A model generated the notes under the pieces. It made no database searches. It was not told where the DNA came from and saw only the letters and a program-made list of their open reading frames with translations. From Propionibacterium cyclohexanicum (lineage in GTDB: Bacteria > Actinomycetota > Actinomycetes > Propionibacteriales > Propionibacteriaceae), in contig NZ_FOGZ01000003.1 in assembly GCF_900111365.1 (NCBI RefSeq), positions 62,001 through 126,000 on the forward strand: a stretch of DNA of 64,000 bases. The letters run 5' to 3'. Position numbers and translations under genes: made by a program. Positions 16,874 to 26,400 of this stretch are shown one piece after another. Each line of letters opens with the position of its first letter. Position 1 is the first letter of the stretch.

Positions 16874-18223
16874 TCAGCCGATGAGGGTGCTGCCCTCCTC
16901 GGTTCGGAAGGCGTGCGGGCTGGGGCGCCAGCGCATGATCGTCCAACCCGGGTCCGTGCACATCCGGGCCGCTGCCAGTCCGGACGCCAGGGCGAGCACG
17001 CCGATGAGGGCGTCCATGCCGAAGGTGATCGCCTGGGTGGTGTTGCTCGCGTTGAACCAGTACAGCGTGCGATACATCGCAGCACCCGGCACCATGATCA
17101 CCGAACCCGGGACCGACAAGGTGATGCGCGGCAGCGTGTTGTGGTTGGCGAAGGCGAAGGCGAGCAGGCCGGTGATGAGGCCGCCGATGAAACTGCCGGC
17201 CGCATCCGGCACGCCGGCTGCGGACAGCGCGAAGCGGGTGAGATTGGCAAGCGTCCCGGCCAGCGCCGCCCGCCAGATCATCGCCGGTGTGGAATTGAAC
17301 ATCACTGCGAAACCACAGATACCGATGAAGGTGCTCACAGCGATGGCGATCCACCACCACACGCCGGTGATCTGATAGCCAGGCGGCAACGGCTCCAGCC
17401 CGAATACCAGGCAGATCGCCCACGCACCGGCCCCGGCCGACAAGACGATCGCCATCGCATAGAAGGCTCGCGGCAGGCCGGCACCGAAGTCGAGCCGGGC
17501 GATATCGAGGACGGCGGTCATCATGGGAAATCCGGGAACGAGGAACAAGATGGCCGCCACATAACCGGTTCCGTCGACATTGTGCAGCGGAAGCCATGGC
17601 TGGGCGCGGCACAGCACGGAGACGATGAGGTAGACCAGGCTGGACACTGCCCCGGCGATGGCCGCCACTCCGAACTGGTTCGCCTCACGGCGCGCGAGCG
17701 TACGGCGCACGGCCTGTCCGCTGGCCGAGGCGATGAGCACCACGAGTGCTTCCTCGATGCTGAACCGATTGAGCACAGCGAACGCGGCGCACGCCATCCC
17801 GGCCGAGAGCACATTGAGCCAGGCAGGCCAGATCGATTTCACGTGACGAGAGATGTGATCGAGACGGCTCTCCAGGAAGAAGGCGTCGCAGCCGTTCGGC
17901 ATATTCCTCGACAAGGTCTCGAGCGCCTCGATGCGCCGGGCATCCACGGCCACCCGCGGAACTTCGCGGACGACGGTGCGGAAGTTGTCGCCCATATGCG
18001 TGGTCGTGATGATCTCGGTGAGCGAAACGGCAGCATCGTGGCGGTCCATGCCCAGGGCCATCGCGGCCCTCGCCATCGCGTGCTTCACCCGATAGGCACC
18101 AGTGCCCGCGCTGAGCAGCATCGAGCCGAGCCGCACGACCGCCTCCGTCCGGTCCACGAAGTCCGGGTTGTCCCAGCCATTGGTCCTCGCACCGTCGCTC
18201 TCGTCCCCGCTCACAGCGACCAT
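16874..18223 (-). CDS. ThrE-type threonine/serine exporter family protein
   Basis: A fused two-part transporter of about 449 residues. The N-terminal DUF1212 portion ([20 protein letters not shown], then [16 protein letters not shown]) and its helices are followed by a C-terminal DUF3815 portion ([39 protein letters not shown]). About ten membrane helices are predicted. The family includes corynebacterial ThrE, a proton-driven exporter of threonine and serine, so an amino-acid efflux role is likely but the substrate is not proved. I place the start at ATG 18223 ([10 protein letters not shown]); a GTG three codons upstream is equally possible. It is divergent from the carboxylase beta gene. 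Confidence 0.87.
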   Translation of the reverse strand: MVAVSGDESDGARTNGWDNPDFVDRTEAVVRLGSMLLSAGTGAYRVKHAMARAAMALGMDRHDAAVSLTEIITTTHMGDNFRTVVREVPRVAVDARRIEALETLSRNMPNGCDAFFLESRLDHISRHVKSIWPAWLNVLSAGMACAAFAVLNRFSIEEALVVLIASASGQAVRRTLARREANQFGVAAIAGAVSSLVYLIVSVLCRAQPWLPLHNVDGTGYVAAILFLVPGFPMMTAVLDIARLDFGAGLPRAFYAMAIVLSAGAGAWAICLVFGLEPLPPGYQITGVWWWIAIAVSTFIGICGFAVMFNSTPAMIWRAALAGTLANLTRFALSAAGVPDAAGSFIGGLITGLLAFAFANHNTLPRITLSVPGSVIMVPGAAMYRTLYWFNASNTTQAITFGMDALIGVLALASGLAAARMCTDPGWTIMRWRPSPHAFRTEEGSTLIG

Positions 18224-18285
18224 TGTGCCCACCAGGGCCGCCGCGTTGCCCGGGGCTGTCCATCGCGGCCGCTAAGGTTTCGTGC

Positions 18286-19863
18286 ATGGCGACGAACATC
18301 CACACCACTGCCGGGAAGCTCGCCGATCTCGGTGAGCGGATCGACTCGGCGGTGCATGCGGCCTCTGCGTCCAGCGTCGAGAAGCAGCATGCCCGCGGCA
18401 AGATGACAGCCAGGGAGCGCATTCTCGCGTTGCTGGACGAGGGCACCTTCACCGAGATGGACGAGTTCAGCCGACACCGCAGCCACGCCTTCGGGATGGA
18501 GAACAACCGCCCGTATGGCGACGGCGTGATCATCGGGGTGGGGGCAATCCACGAGCGCCCGGTGTGCGTGTTCAGCGAGGACGTCGGCATCTTCGGTGGC
18601 TCGCTGGGGCAGGCGCACGGTGAGAAGATCTGCAAGATCATCGACTTCGCCACGAAGACCGGCGTCCCCCTCATCGGCATGAATGAGGGCGGCGGCGCCC
18701 GCATCCAGGAGGGCGTGGCCTCGCTGGCGATGTATGGCGAGATCTTCCGCCGCAACACCATGGCCAGCGGCGTGATCCCGCAGATCAGCATCATCATGGG
18801 CGCGGCTGCCGGCGGGCACGTGTACTCCCCGGCCCTCACCGACTTCGTCGTCATGGTCGACCAGACGAGCCAGATGTTCATCACCGGACCCGACGTGATC
18901 AAGACCGTCACCGGCGAGGACGTCACCATGGAGGAGCTGGGCGGTGGACGCACCCACAATGCGATCGCCGGCAACGCCCACTACCTGGCCGCCGACGAGG
19001 CCGATGCCATCGAGTACGCCCGCGACCTCATCAGCTATCTGCCGCAGAACAATCTCGAGGACGCCCCGGTCTACGAGTTCCCCGACGACATCGATGTGCC
19101 GATCACCGATCACGACCGCACTCTCGACACGCTCATGCCGGATTCCCCCTCGCAGGCCTATGACATGCGCGAGGTGATCCGAACCGTCCTCGACGACGAC
19201 GAATTCCTCGAGGTCATGGCCCTCTACGCCGGCAATGTGATCTGCGGTTTCGGGCGCGTCGAGGGCCGCAGCATCGGCATCGTGGCGAATCAGCCGCTCC
19301 AGTATGCGGGCTGTCTGGACATCAAGGCGAGCGAGAAGGCGGCGCGCTTCGTGCGCACCTGCGATGCCTTCAACATCCCGATCCTCTCATTCGTCGACGT
19401 GCCGGGATTCCTACCCGGTGTGGAGCAGGAGCACAACGGGATCATTCATCGGGGCGCCAAGCTCATCTATGCCTACTGCGAGGCGACAGTGCCGAAGATG
19501 ACGGTTGTCACCCGCAAGGCCTATGGCGGGGCCTATATCGTCATGGGTTCCAAGCATCTGGGGGCCGATATCAACCTGGCCTGGCCCACCGCCCAGATCG
19601 CGGTGATGGGCGCCGATGGGGCGGTGAGCATCCTGCACCGCAAACGGATCGCCGCAGCCGCCGATCCCGAGGCGGAGCGTCGCCGGCTCATCGAGGAATA
19701 CGACGCCCAGATGTCCAATCCCTATGTCGCGGCGGAGCGGGGCTACTTCGACCAGGTGATCTACCCGCACGAGACACGCTCCCAGGTGATCCGCTTCCTG
19801 CGTCTGCTGCGCACCAAGCGCGAATCGCTGCCGCCCAAGAAGCATGGGAACATCCCGCTGTGA
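18286..19863 (+). CDS. pccB: Acyl-CoA (propionyl-CoA) carboxylase beta subunit, carboxyltransferase
   Basis: A 525-residue biotin-dependent carboxyltransferase. N-terminal half: [49 protein letters not shown] and [20 protein letters not shown]-terminal half: [40 protein letters not shown] and [19 protein letters not shown]. Both crotonase-like oxyanion regions are intact. It transfers CO2 from carboxybiotin to propionyl-CoA (or acetyl-CoA), partnering the biotin carboxylase-BCCP subunit at 32656. The epsilon subunit gene overlaps its stop. It differs from transcarboxylase 12S subunits in its tail, so I favour an ATP-driven carboxylase. Start ATG 18286 gives the standard N-terminus. Confidence 0.92.
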   Translation: MATNIHTTAGKLADLGERIDSAVHAASASSVEKQHARGKMTARERILALLDEGTFTEMDEFSRHRSHAFGMENNRPYGDGVIIGVGAIHERPVCVFSEDVGIFGGSLGQAHGEKICKIIDFATKTGVPLIGMNEGGGARIQEGVASLAMYGEIFRRNTMASGVIPQISIIMGAAAGGHVYSPALTDFVVMVDQTSQMFITGPDVIKTVTGEDVTMEELGGGRTHNAIAGNAHYLAADEADAIEYARDLISYLPQNNLEDAPVYEFPDDIDVPITDHDRTLDTLMPDSPSQAYDMREVIRTVLDDDEFLEVMALYAGNVICGFGRVEGRSIGIVANQPLQYAGCLDIKASEKAARFVRTCDAFNIPILSFVDVPGFLPGVEQEHNGIIHRGAKLIYAYCEATVPKMTVVTRKAYGGAYIVMGSKHLGADINLAWPTAQIAVMGADGAVSILHRKRIAAAADPEAERRRLIEEYDAQMSNPYVAAERGYFDQVIYPHETRSQVIRFLRLLRTKRESLPPKKHGNIPL

Positions 19864-20093
19864 GTGCACGCAGCGAGGGTCAGTCACCGGTCTTCCCGCT
19901 CCAGGTGACCAAGGGAGAACCCACCGACGAGGAGCTGGGGGCGCTGAGCGTGGTACTGAGCGCGATGCTCGCGCCCGCCCCTGCCAGGGAGAACGTGGAC
20001 CGCACCCAGCTCAGCGGCTGGAAATCCTACTGGCGCACGATCCGCCAGCCGCTGATGCACGGCCGGGAGGCCTGGGGGTCGAGCCTGCGCTGA
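19860..20093 (+). CDS. Acyl-CoA carboxylase epsilon subunit
   Basis: A 77-residue protein whose GTG start overlaps the beta-subunit stop (GTGA). The N-terminal helix-forming segment [20 protein letters not shown] and the C-terminal tail rich in Trp, Arg and Pro ([23 protein letters not shown]) are diagnostic of actinobacterial epsilon subunits, which bind and stimulate the alpha-beta carboxylase core. It is a small cytosolic accessory protein. The translational coupling supports stoichiometric production with the beta subunit. Confidence 0.88.
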   Translation: MSARSEGQSPVFPLQVTKGEPTDEELGALSVVLSAMLAPAPARENVDRTQLSGWKSYWRTIRQPLMHGREAWGSSLR

Positions 20094-20280
20094 GTTGTTC
20101 AATTCTCGTGCTTCTGGTGGGCACCACAGCGGCCATGAAATGGAAGTACAATTCAGTGGGAATCGGAATTCCCCCTTGGTCGGAGCTGTGAGGTTGTTAT
20201 CGCGTTATGCGGAGTGGGAATACCAGATTTCCGTGAACAAGAGGACATCTGTGCGAACCTCATGGGTCGTGCTCGGTTCG

Positions 20281-21535
20281 TCAGGCTTCGGCGGGGGTCC
20301 TGCTGGCCCCCAGCCGCGCCTGGCGCAGTGGTGCGCAGGCCAGCAGGGGCACGGTTCCGGCGAGCCCGAGGATTGCGCAGCACCCGAGCGCGAGGGGGGT
20401 GCCCCAGCGCTGAGTCAGCGTACCGAGCAGCAGATTGGTGACCACGGCGGGCATCATCTGGGCCATCACGAGCACAGACGCGAACCGGGACTGCAGCTTG
20501 GCGGGAGTGAGCAGGACGAACAGCGGCGACAGGTGCCCGCTGAAGACCATGAGCCCGGCGCCCAGAAGGAACGCGGCACCACCCACCGCCCACGACGAGG
20601 GCAGCACAGCCATCGCAGCGACAGCGAAGCAGGCAAGGCCCACACCGGCCACCAAGGCCACTTGGGCCCGGTGGAGTGGACCGAAGATGGCCAGAGCGGC
20701 ACTGACGAGCACTGTCCCGGCCGTGGACGCCATGACGATCGCGCCGGTGGCGCCCGCCGACCAGGCGCGGGAGCGGGCCAGCAATGGCACGAGCAGATTC
20801 GTCACCGGAAGCAATCCTCCCGCAACCAGGACAAGCGATGCCACCAACGCCCTGCCGCTGCGATGGCGGCGCAGGGCCGACAGCCCCTCGCGCAACTGGG
20901 TGAGGGTGTTTCCCGTTGAGGGGTTCCCGGTCAGCTCATGTCTGGGATGCAACCGCACGAGCACGCCGATCACGAGCAGGAAGGTGACGATGTCGAAGAC
21001 GATGGGAGCGGGCAGGCCACCCCAGGCGATGAGCAGGCCACCCAGGCCCGGGCCGGCCAAGGTCGCGACGGTACCCAGGGTGCTGCTCACCGACATCGCA
21101 CGGGGCACATCTTCAGGCTCGACGAACTGACGAATGAAGACGAGCTCGGACGGTGAACGGAAACCATCGATCACCGCGGCAATCACGGCATAGCCCACCA
21201 GCAGGGCTACCAGCGGCACGCCCAGACGCCACGCCCAGACGCCACGCACCGAGGAAACAGCCCAGGGCCAGCACCGACACGACAAGGGTGCCGATGAGCA
21301 GACGCCGCTGACCCGTCCGATCCCCAGCGACACCACCAAACAGCAGACTGACGACCATGATCGCGCTGGACAGGGCACTCACCGCCCCGGCGAAAACCCC
21401 GCCGAATCCCGAGCTCGTCCAGCTCAACGTGAAGTTCCACACGTAATCACCCAATTGCGACAATCCCGCCGCACACAACCACACAACGATCGTCCCGGTG
21501 ACCCACGAGCTTCTCTGCTTCTTCAGTTCAGTCAT
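20281..21535 (-). pseudogene. MFS transporter disrupted by a 13-bp tandem duplication
   Basis: Two minus-strand frames together encode one MFS permease. The first (from ATG 21535) gives MTELKKQRSSWVTGTIVVW through FLGAWRLGV; the second continues PLVALLVGYAVIAAVIDGF to the stop at 20281. The switch lies at 21218-21243, where the 13-mer ACGCCCAGACGCC is present twice in tandem. Removing one copy joins the frames exactly and yields about 413 residues with roughly 12 helices, typical for drug- or metabolite-efflux MFS proteins. No other lesion is seen, so the inactivation looks recent and could be reversible. Substrate unknown. Confidence 0.85.
21218..21243. repeat. 13-bp perfect tandem duplication causing a frameshift
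   Basis: ACGCCCAGACGCC occurs at 21218-21230 and again at 21231-21243 inside the MFS coding region. Thirteen is not a multiple of three, so the duplication shifts the frame, and deletion of one copy restores it. Confidence 0.95.
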
Positions 21536-21714
21536 GTCATCCCACTATGAGCCGCCTTTATGGCGAGTATCGATAGACAGGGCCTGAGCGATGATTCGCA
21601 GAATCCGGCTCTCGGACTACTCGCGCGAGAATGCTACATCAAATCGCCCCGGCTCCGGAAACGAGTCTGATCCCACAGAGAATTGAGGATCCTGGCAGCT
21701 TCGGCAGAGGGGGC

Positions 21715-21879
21715 ATGAAGAGCGACCCGCTCTACCGAGCCCGCCGGACCCTGCTCGCCGAAGCCCGGCTACTCACCGAGATCCAAAAGCTCGCCCGCAC
21801 CCTCACACAGCGCGCCACCGAGGTGTTCAGCTATGTCGACTGGCCCAGCGCCCGCACATTCTTTTGGCGGCTCTACTGA
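21715..21879 (+). CDS. Possible small basic protein or remnant
   Basis: A 54-codon frame from ATG 21715, preceded by AGAGGGGGC. The product is basic and helical in character (SDPLYRARRTLLAEARLLTE, LARTLTQRATEVFSY) and ends WPSARTFFWRLY. I do not recognise it. It lies in a 400-bp stretch without larger genes between the broken transporter and the two-component system and could be a gene remnant. Low confidence that it is expressed. Confidence 0.3.
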   Translation: MKSDPLYRARRTLLAEARLLTEIQKLARTLTQRATEVFSYVDWPSARTFFWRLY

Positions 21880-21939
21880 GTACAATCGCAGGTGGCGTCA
21901 GCGGGGGTGTTCCCTACTCGACCGGTCAAGGAGCCAACC

Positions 21940-22074
21940 ATGCGGACTATTGCCGCCGCAGTCATCGTCTCGATCATCTTCGCCGTCACGCCCGCGGTGC
22001 CGGGGCCCCATTCTGCGAACCCCGATTCGATCAGCGCCGCCATGTGCCGGATGTTCCCCGTTCTGTGCCGCTGA
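21940..22074 (+). CDS. Small secreted peptide with two cysteines
   Basis: A 44-residue ORF from ATG 21940, with AAGGAG about 8 nt upstream. Residues 1-22 form a convincing signal peptide (MRTIAAAVIVSIIFAVTPAV), leaving a short tail NPDSISAAMCRMFPVLCR with two Cys six residues apart that could form a disulfide ring. The stop is 18 bp from the convergent stop of the response regulator. It might be a signalling or antimicrobial peptide connected with the adjacent two-component/ABC locus; function is inference and no homologue is recognised. It is too short to exclude a chance ORF, although signal peptide plus ribosome site argue for reality. Confidence 0.45.
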   Translation: MRTIAAAVIVSIIFAVTPAVPGPHSANPDSISAAMCRMFPVLCR

Positions 22075-22092
22075 AACCGGACGCCACCCGGA

Positions 22093-22743
22093 TCAGATTG
22101 CGCCGCTGCGGAACGCCCAGGTCACCATTCCCACCCGGTCGGCGCAGTCCAGCTTCGTGAGGATCGCGGAGATGTGGGTTTTCACCGTTGCCTCGGAAAC
22201 TCCCAGGCGCGCTGCGATCTGGCGATTCGTGAGCGACTCGACCACCAGGCACAGCACATCCATTTCCTTTGCGGTGAGCGGGTTCGGAGACTTTTCGTGC
22301 AGCACCGAGCCCGCCACCGAAGTCAGGGCACTTGTCGCGCTCGGCGAGAAGACGCCATTCCCAGCGCGCGCTGCTCGGATCGCGTCAGCGATCCGCTCCG
22401 GCGCCTCGTCCTTGGTGAGGAAACCGATCGCGCCGGCGTCCAGCGCTTCTGCGAGGAAGCCCGCCGCTTCGAAGGTGGTCAGCATGATCACCGGCGGTTT
22501 CGGACGCACCGCCTGCAACAGCCGGCACGCCGGGATGCCCCCCAGCACCGGCATCTGGACGTCGAGCAGCAGCACGTCCACCTGATCATCAGGGTTGCCG
22601 TCAGTCAGCCTGTCGACCGCCTGCTGCCCGTCCCTCACCGCCCAGCGCAGGTCCAGGTCGTCGAAACGAGACATGATCGCGCCGAGTGCCCGACGCGCGA
22701 GCGCGTCGTCGTCGGCCAGTCCAATCCGGGTCATCACGCTCAC
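22093..22743 (-). CDS. NarL/LuxR-type response regulator
   Basis: A 216-residue response regulator. The receiver domain (about 5-125) has the acidic pocket LADDD, phospho-acceptor Asp61 in VLLLDVQMPVLGG and the conserved Lys in GFLTKDEAPE. The C-terminal LuxR HTH (about 150-210) reads LTAKEMDVLCLVVESLTNRQ, then IAARLGVSEATVKTHISAIL. I start at GTG 22743, which has GGGGAG about 10 nt upstream; GTG 22737 and ATG 22734 are alternatives. It follows its histidine kinase with a 143-bp overlap of reading frames and probably controls the peptide/ABC operon that precedes it on the same strand. Confidence 0.92.
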   Translation of the reverse strand: MSVMTRIGLADDDALARRALGAIMSRFDDLDLRWAVRDGQQAVDRLTDGNPDDQVDVLLLDVQMPVLGGIPACRLLQAVRPKPPVIMLTTFEAAGFLAEALDAGAIGFLTKDEAPERIADAIRAARAGNGVFSPSATSALTSVAGSVLHEKSPNPLTAKEMDVLCLVVESLTNRQIAARLGVSEATVKTHISAILTKLDCADRVGMVTWAFRSGAI

Positions 22744-23860
22744 TTTCGGTCATCTCCCCGCCCTCGGCGTTGCCCCATCTGGGGATTCGGACCACCGCCA
22801 TCCACTGACCGGCGTCGCACTGGGTTGTGATCGTGCCGCCGACCTGCGCAAGCCTCTCCCTGAGCCCCTCCAGCCCCGTGCCCGAGGTGGGCAGATCCGG
22901 GTTGGCTGGCCTGATCCGGTTGGAAACTATCAGGTTCAGCCGGTCACGGTTCGCGTTCAGCGTCACGCTCACGGGACCTGCCGAATCGCCGTGACGGACG
23001 GCGTTGGCGCCCAGTTCGCGCAGCGCGGCGGTCAGCACCGAGATCGCGGCGCGGGATGCGTCTGGTTCGAGTTCGACCTTCGCGTCCAGCGTGAATCCAC
23101 ACGAGACGAGCATCCCGCGCGTCCGCAGCCACTGCGCGGTCAGATCAGCCGGAGCAGCGGACGCGGTTGGCTTCGTCCTCAACAGACCGATCACTTGGCG
23201 CAATTCGACCAGCGTTGTGCGTGCCTCTTCGCGTATTCCCTCGACCTGTTGCCTGGTCTGGGTGGACAGATCGGTCCGGGCCAGCAACTCTGCGGCCGAA
23301 AGCACCACATGGGAGATGGAACCGGCCACCACATCGTGCATGTCACGGGCCAGCCCGATCCTCTCCGCCTCCCCGCGCGCGACTTCGAGTTCGAGACGAA
23401 GCGACGACTGGATTGCCACCACCCTCACCATGGCCCCCGACATCCATGCAGCAAAGAACAACGCGCCGACGATGGCGCCGCCAAGAAGGTACTCGGTGCT
23501 CCAGATCACCGCACCGGCAATGGCCAGAACCAGCATCGTGAACCGGAGCCAAGGCCGTGACTCGACGGCCACGTCGAACAGGCCGATCAGCAAGACGAAG
23601 ACTGCCAGGCCCGGCGTCTCCACCGGAACCAGCAGAGAGACAGCGAACAGAACACCGACGCCCAACCACGCGGGCGGCAACCATGTCGCCACAAAGGCGC
23701 AGGCGATCGCGGCCAGGTCGAGCCACAGACCCCAGCCTGCTACTCCGGTCGCGATCGCCGCGATTCCCGCCAGCACTGCACCGACGACGAGAACAGCGGT
23801 CCGCACCGGCTTCCAGCGCGCCAACAGGAGCGGGAACCACTCCGTCGTCGGTATGGGCAC
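22601..23860 (-). CDS. Sensor histidine kinase (HisKA_3/NarX class)
   Basis: A 419-residue membrane kinase. Five or six helices occupy residues 20-150 (TAVLVVGAVLAGIAAIATGV, AWLGVGVLFAVSLLVPVETP). The dimerisation/phosphoacceptor helix is GLARDMHDVVAGSISHVVL with His175. The ATP domain has N-box RELGANAVRHG (Asn286) and a G-box SGTGLEGLRERLAQVGG. It lacks a large extracytoplasmic sensor, like kinases that sense membrane or transporter state. Residues after IPRWGNA are atypical: the frame continues about 48 codons into the response-regulator gene without a stop and yields a basic, unstructured tail. The natural stop may have been lost. Partner regulator is directly downstream. Confidence 0.9.
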   Translation of the reverse strand: MPIPTTEWFPLLLARWKPVRTAVLVVGAVLAGIAAIATGVAGWGLWLDLAAIACAFVATWLPPAWLGVGVLFAVSLLVPVETPGLAVFVLLIGLFDVAVESRPWLRFTMLVLAIAGAVIWSTEYLLGGAIVGALFFAAWMSGAMVRVVAIQSSLRLELEVARGEAERIGLARDMHDVVAGSISHVVLSAAELLARTDLSTQTRQQVEGIREEARTTLVELRQVIGLLRTKPTASAAPADLTAQWLRTRGMLVSCGFTLDAKVELEPDASRAAISVLTAALRELGANAVRHGDSAGPVSVTLNANRDRLNLIVSNRIRPANPDLPTSGTGLEGLRERLAQVGGTITTQCDAGQWMAVVRIPRWGNAEGGEMTESERDDPDWTGRRRRARASGTRRDHVSFRRPGPALGGEGRAAGGRQAD

Positions 23861-23956
23861 GTCTTCACTCCGTGGTTTGTGCGATCAATGGGATCTCCCC
23901 ATCAGTATCCGCCCTTCTCGCGCCACCCACTATTTCGGGTTCGCGAATACCTGTGT

Positions 23957-24784
23957 CTAGGTGATGTCGCGGCGATACAGAGCAAAAGACCCAATGATGA
24001 GGGCTCCGGCCGCCCAGACCGTCAGCGTGGCGACGTCGCTCCAAGCGGACGCCGTCATTGAGTTCTGCAGCGGGTCGAACATCGCATTGGCCGCTGCCAT
24101 CGGGAGCAACCGAGCCACCGACGCGAGGCCGGGGCTGCCCAGGCCAAAGCCTCCGGCGATCACCGGCAGCACCAGGATCAGACCGAACAGCATGAGATAG
24201 CCGTCGATGGCGCGTCGCGCGATGGCCCCGATCCCCAACCCGAGCAGGGCCAGCAGCACCGCTGCCGGGACGCCACCGAGAACCACCCTCAGCGCCTCCG
24301 CCGAGGTCTCCGGGGCGGCTGAGGTACCGAGCGCGAGCCCCGTCAGAGCACCGGCGACCGCACCGGCGGAGAGCGCAACGGCCACCGCCACCTGCAGCGC
24401 GATCTTCGCGACGAGGACCGGCCACCGGCTTGGCACCCACATGAACAGCGACCTCGCCACGGCAGTCCCGCCGTCTCCCGATATCGAGGCCAGCCCGGAC
24501 AGCGCGGCCAGGTGCGGGATCAGGGCGAATCCGGTGGAGACCGCGGCCACGCTCTTGCCGCCCGCCAGGTCCAGTTTCGTCGAGATCCCGGCGGTCACGC
24601 TCAGCCATGCGCCACCCGTGCTCACCACGATCGCAACACCCAGGAGCATCCATGTGAACAGCGACCTGGTCAGCCGAACTCGTTCATAGGCCAGCGCACC
24701 GGTCAGCGCGGACGCTGCGCTGCGGACGCTCCTTCGCGGACCGGAGCTCGTGAGGTCGGGTTCAGTTGTTGGCTGGTTGCGCAT
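23957..24784 (-). CDS. ABC-2-type permease, candidate immunity/export transporter
   Basis: A 275-residue polytopic permease with about six helices (FTWMLLGVAIVVSTGGAWLS, LVAKIALQVAVAVALSAGAV, AAVLLALLGLGIGAIA, LMLFGLILVLPVIAGGFGL, VWAAGALIIGSFALY). The layout is that of the EF-type ABC-2 subunits seen with bacteriocin immunity or peptide efflux. Its start overlaps the 3' end of the ATPase gene by 23 bp, so the two form one transporter. A 96-bp gap separates it from the histidine kinase. Export of, or protection from, the 56-residue peptide encoded at the head of the operon is plausible inference. Confidence 0.82.
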   Translation of the reverse strand: MRNQPTTEPDLTSSGPRRSVRSAASALTGALAYERVRLTRSLFTWMLLGVAIVVSTGGAWLSVTAGISTKLDLAGGKSVAAVSTGFALIPHLAALSGLASISGDGGTAVARSLFMWVPSRWPVLVAKIALQVAVAVALSAGAVAGALTGLALGTSAAPETSAEALRVVLGGVPAAVLLALLGLGIGAIARRAIDGYLMLFGLILVLPVIAGGFGLGSPGLASVARLLPMAAANAMFDPLQNSMTASAWSDVATLTVWAAGALIIGSFALYRRDIT

Positions 24785-25739
24785 GGCTGATTCCTGGAGC
24801 AGATGTATGGATATCCAGCAGGGCCCGCCGCGGGGACGACGGGACTACCCGCTCGGCGGCGAGTTCGCTGTCGATGAAGTCGAGGTACACATCCTCGAGT
24901 GCTGCGAGCTCGGTGTGCAGTTCCCACAGCTGCGCCTGGTGCTCGAAGGCGAGTCGACCCACTTGGTCACCCGACAGTCCCACCACCACCAGCCGCCCCG
25001 GCTCGTTGACGATCCGTCCGCCCGCCCGCTGAATCGCCGGGCCGAGCCGATCCGCGTCTGGCGTCCTGACAACTGTCCGCTGATCCGTTCCGATGAGGAA
25101 CTTGGCAATCGGCCGGTGGGTGACGATCCGTCCGTTGAGGATGACCGCGACATCGTCGGCGATGTCCTGCACCTCTCTCATCTGATGCGACGAGAGCAGA
25201 ACGACAGCACCGGCTTCGGCATAGTGGCGCAACAGCCGGCGCAGCCACCGCATCCCCTGTGGGTCCAGCCCGTTGGCGGGCTCGTCGAGCATCAGGTTGG
25301 CGGGGTTGGCCAGGATCGCCATGGCGATGCCCAGACGCTGCCGCATTCCCAGGGAGAGTTCCCGTCCGCGCCTGTCCCGGAACCCGTCCAGGCCGCACTC
25401 CTCGACGACCTCGGTGACCCGTGAACGGCTCAGGCCGTGGGTAGCACCGAGGTAGCGGAGGTGTTCGTGCACCCGCCACCGTGGGTGGATGGCAGGCGGG
25501 TCGAGCAGTCCGCCCAGCATCGAAGCCGGATGCTCCCACGACCCTATCGGACGGCCGTCCACGAGCGCGGTGCCCGCAGTGGGGCGATCCAGTCCCGCGA
25601 TCAGGCGCATTGTCGAACTTTTGCCCGCCCCGTTCGGGCCGAGGAAGGCCGTCACCCGGCCTCCGGCGACTTTCAGGTATGCGTCGTCAACGACCCGACG
25701 CTGTCCCCGGACCTTGACCAGGCCGACCGTCTCGATCAT
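24762..25739 (-). CDS. ABC transporter ATPase, candidate immunity/export transporter
   Basis: A 325-residue ATP-binding protein: Walker A FLGPNGAGKSSTMRLI, Q-loop region SMLGGLLDPPAIHPRW, signature ELSLGMRQRLGIAMA, Walker B NLMLDEPANGLDPQG and switch His in LLSSHQMREV. The C-terminal 90 residues (after LIGTDQRTVV) form an accessory domain as in BcrA/LanF-type ATPases that confer resistance to membrane-active peptides. The start is ATG 25739, with GGAG just upstream, overlapping the stop region of the preceding membrane-protein gene (4-bp gap). It is translated with the permease that follows. Confidence 0.88.
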   Translation of the reverse strand: MIETVGLVKVRGQRRVVDDAYLKVAGGRVTAFLGPNGAGKSSTMRLIAGLDRPTAGTALVDGRPIGSWEHPASMLGGLLDPPAIHPRWRVHEHLRYLGATHGLSRSRVTEVVEECGLDGFRDRRGRELSLGMRQRLGIAMAILANPANLMLDEPANGLDPQGMRWLRRLLRHYAEAGAVVLLSSHQMREVQDIADDVAVILNGRIVTHRPIAKFLIGTDQRTVVRTPDADRLGPAIQRAGGRIVNEPGRLVVVGLSGDQVGRLAFEHQAQLWELHTELAALEDVYLDFIDSELAAERVVPSSPRRALLDIHTSAPGISHAQPANN

Positions 25740-25743
25740 CTCC

Positions 25744-26400
25744 TCACCGGGCGATCAACAGCAGTGCGGTGTTGAGTGCGACCGCGACGCCAACGAAAAG
25801 AGCCAGCCGCACCGGCTGAACCCGCAACGCCGCCCGGGCGAGGCCTGAGTAGATCAAGATGCTCACCACGCCGAACCCCACCCGCAGCGACACATTGGTC
25901 AGGGTCGTCATGCCCTGTGTCCCGGCGGTCAGCTGTATCACCGCCACGGTGACCAGGAACGGGAGTTGTCCGACCAGCACCCAGAACCAGCTCAACCCGA
26001 GCCCAGGCCGCCGCACCCGGGCGATGGCGGCCAGCAACACCGCCAGGACGAATGCCTGGAGCAGCGAGAAAAGGACGGCCCACGCACCCGAGGCCACCCG
26101 CAGCACGGTCAACTGGACCTGTGGGGACGCGAATGGCGAATCCGTGCCCAGTCGCAACGACTTCTCCTCCAGCGTCGAACCGGTCGCGGCGATTGTCAGC
26201 GCGGCCAGGAAGAGCGCCAGGATGGCGACGTAGACTTTGCGCATCCTGGTGAGCCGCGGGGCCTGTTCTGTGTCAAGTTCCATTGCGGGGGTCTCCGTCG
26301 TGGTGGTGTTAATTGAGCTGTTCATTTCGATAGCTTGATGCGGTGTCACTGTCGGCACGTGCGGCAAGCGGGGCTTCGGCCAGGTGATCGGCCCTTTCAT
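25744..26400 (-). CDS. Five-helix membrane protein of the peptide operon
   Basis: A 218-residue protein I do not recognise. A polar N-terminus of about 50 residues precedes five predicted helices (VYVAILALFLAALTIAATG, WAVLFSLLQAFVLAVLLAAI, FWVLVGQLPFLVTVAVIQL, VGFGVVSILIYSGLA, LALFVGVAVALNTALLLIA). The ATG at 26400 overlaps the stop of the upstream ABC ATPase (ATGA); an internal ATG at 26325 is an alternative start. Size and topology would fit the five-helix DUF95/SpoIIM-type or Yip1-like proteins that accompany circular bacteriocin ATPases, but I see no diagnostic motif. Function is therefore inferred from position only. Confidence 0.7.
   Translation of the reverse strand: MKGPITWPKPRLPHVPTVTPHQAIEMNSSINTTTTETPAMELDTEQAPRLTRMRKVYVAILALFLAALTIAATGSTLEEKSLRLGTDSPFASPQVQLTVLRVASGAWAVLFSLLQAFVLAVLLAAIARVRRPGLGLSWFWVLVGQLPFLVTVAVIQLTAGTQGMTTLTNVSLRVGFGVVSILIYSGLARAALRVQPVRLALFVGVAVALNTALLLIAR

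Noticed and set aside
16316-18406. 696-codon plus-strand frame across birA, a repeat array and the exporter gene
   Set aside because: It is antisense to two well-supported genes and includes a translated tandem repeat; composition is Arg/His-rich shadow type.
23865-24653. Alternative minus-strand frame over the ABC permease
   Set aside because: Arg/Gly-rich shadow without helices; the in-frame permease at 23957-24784 explains the region.
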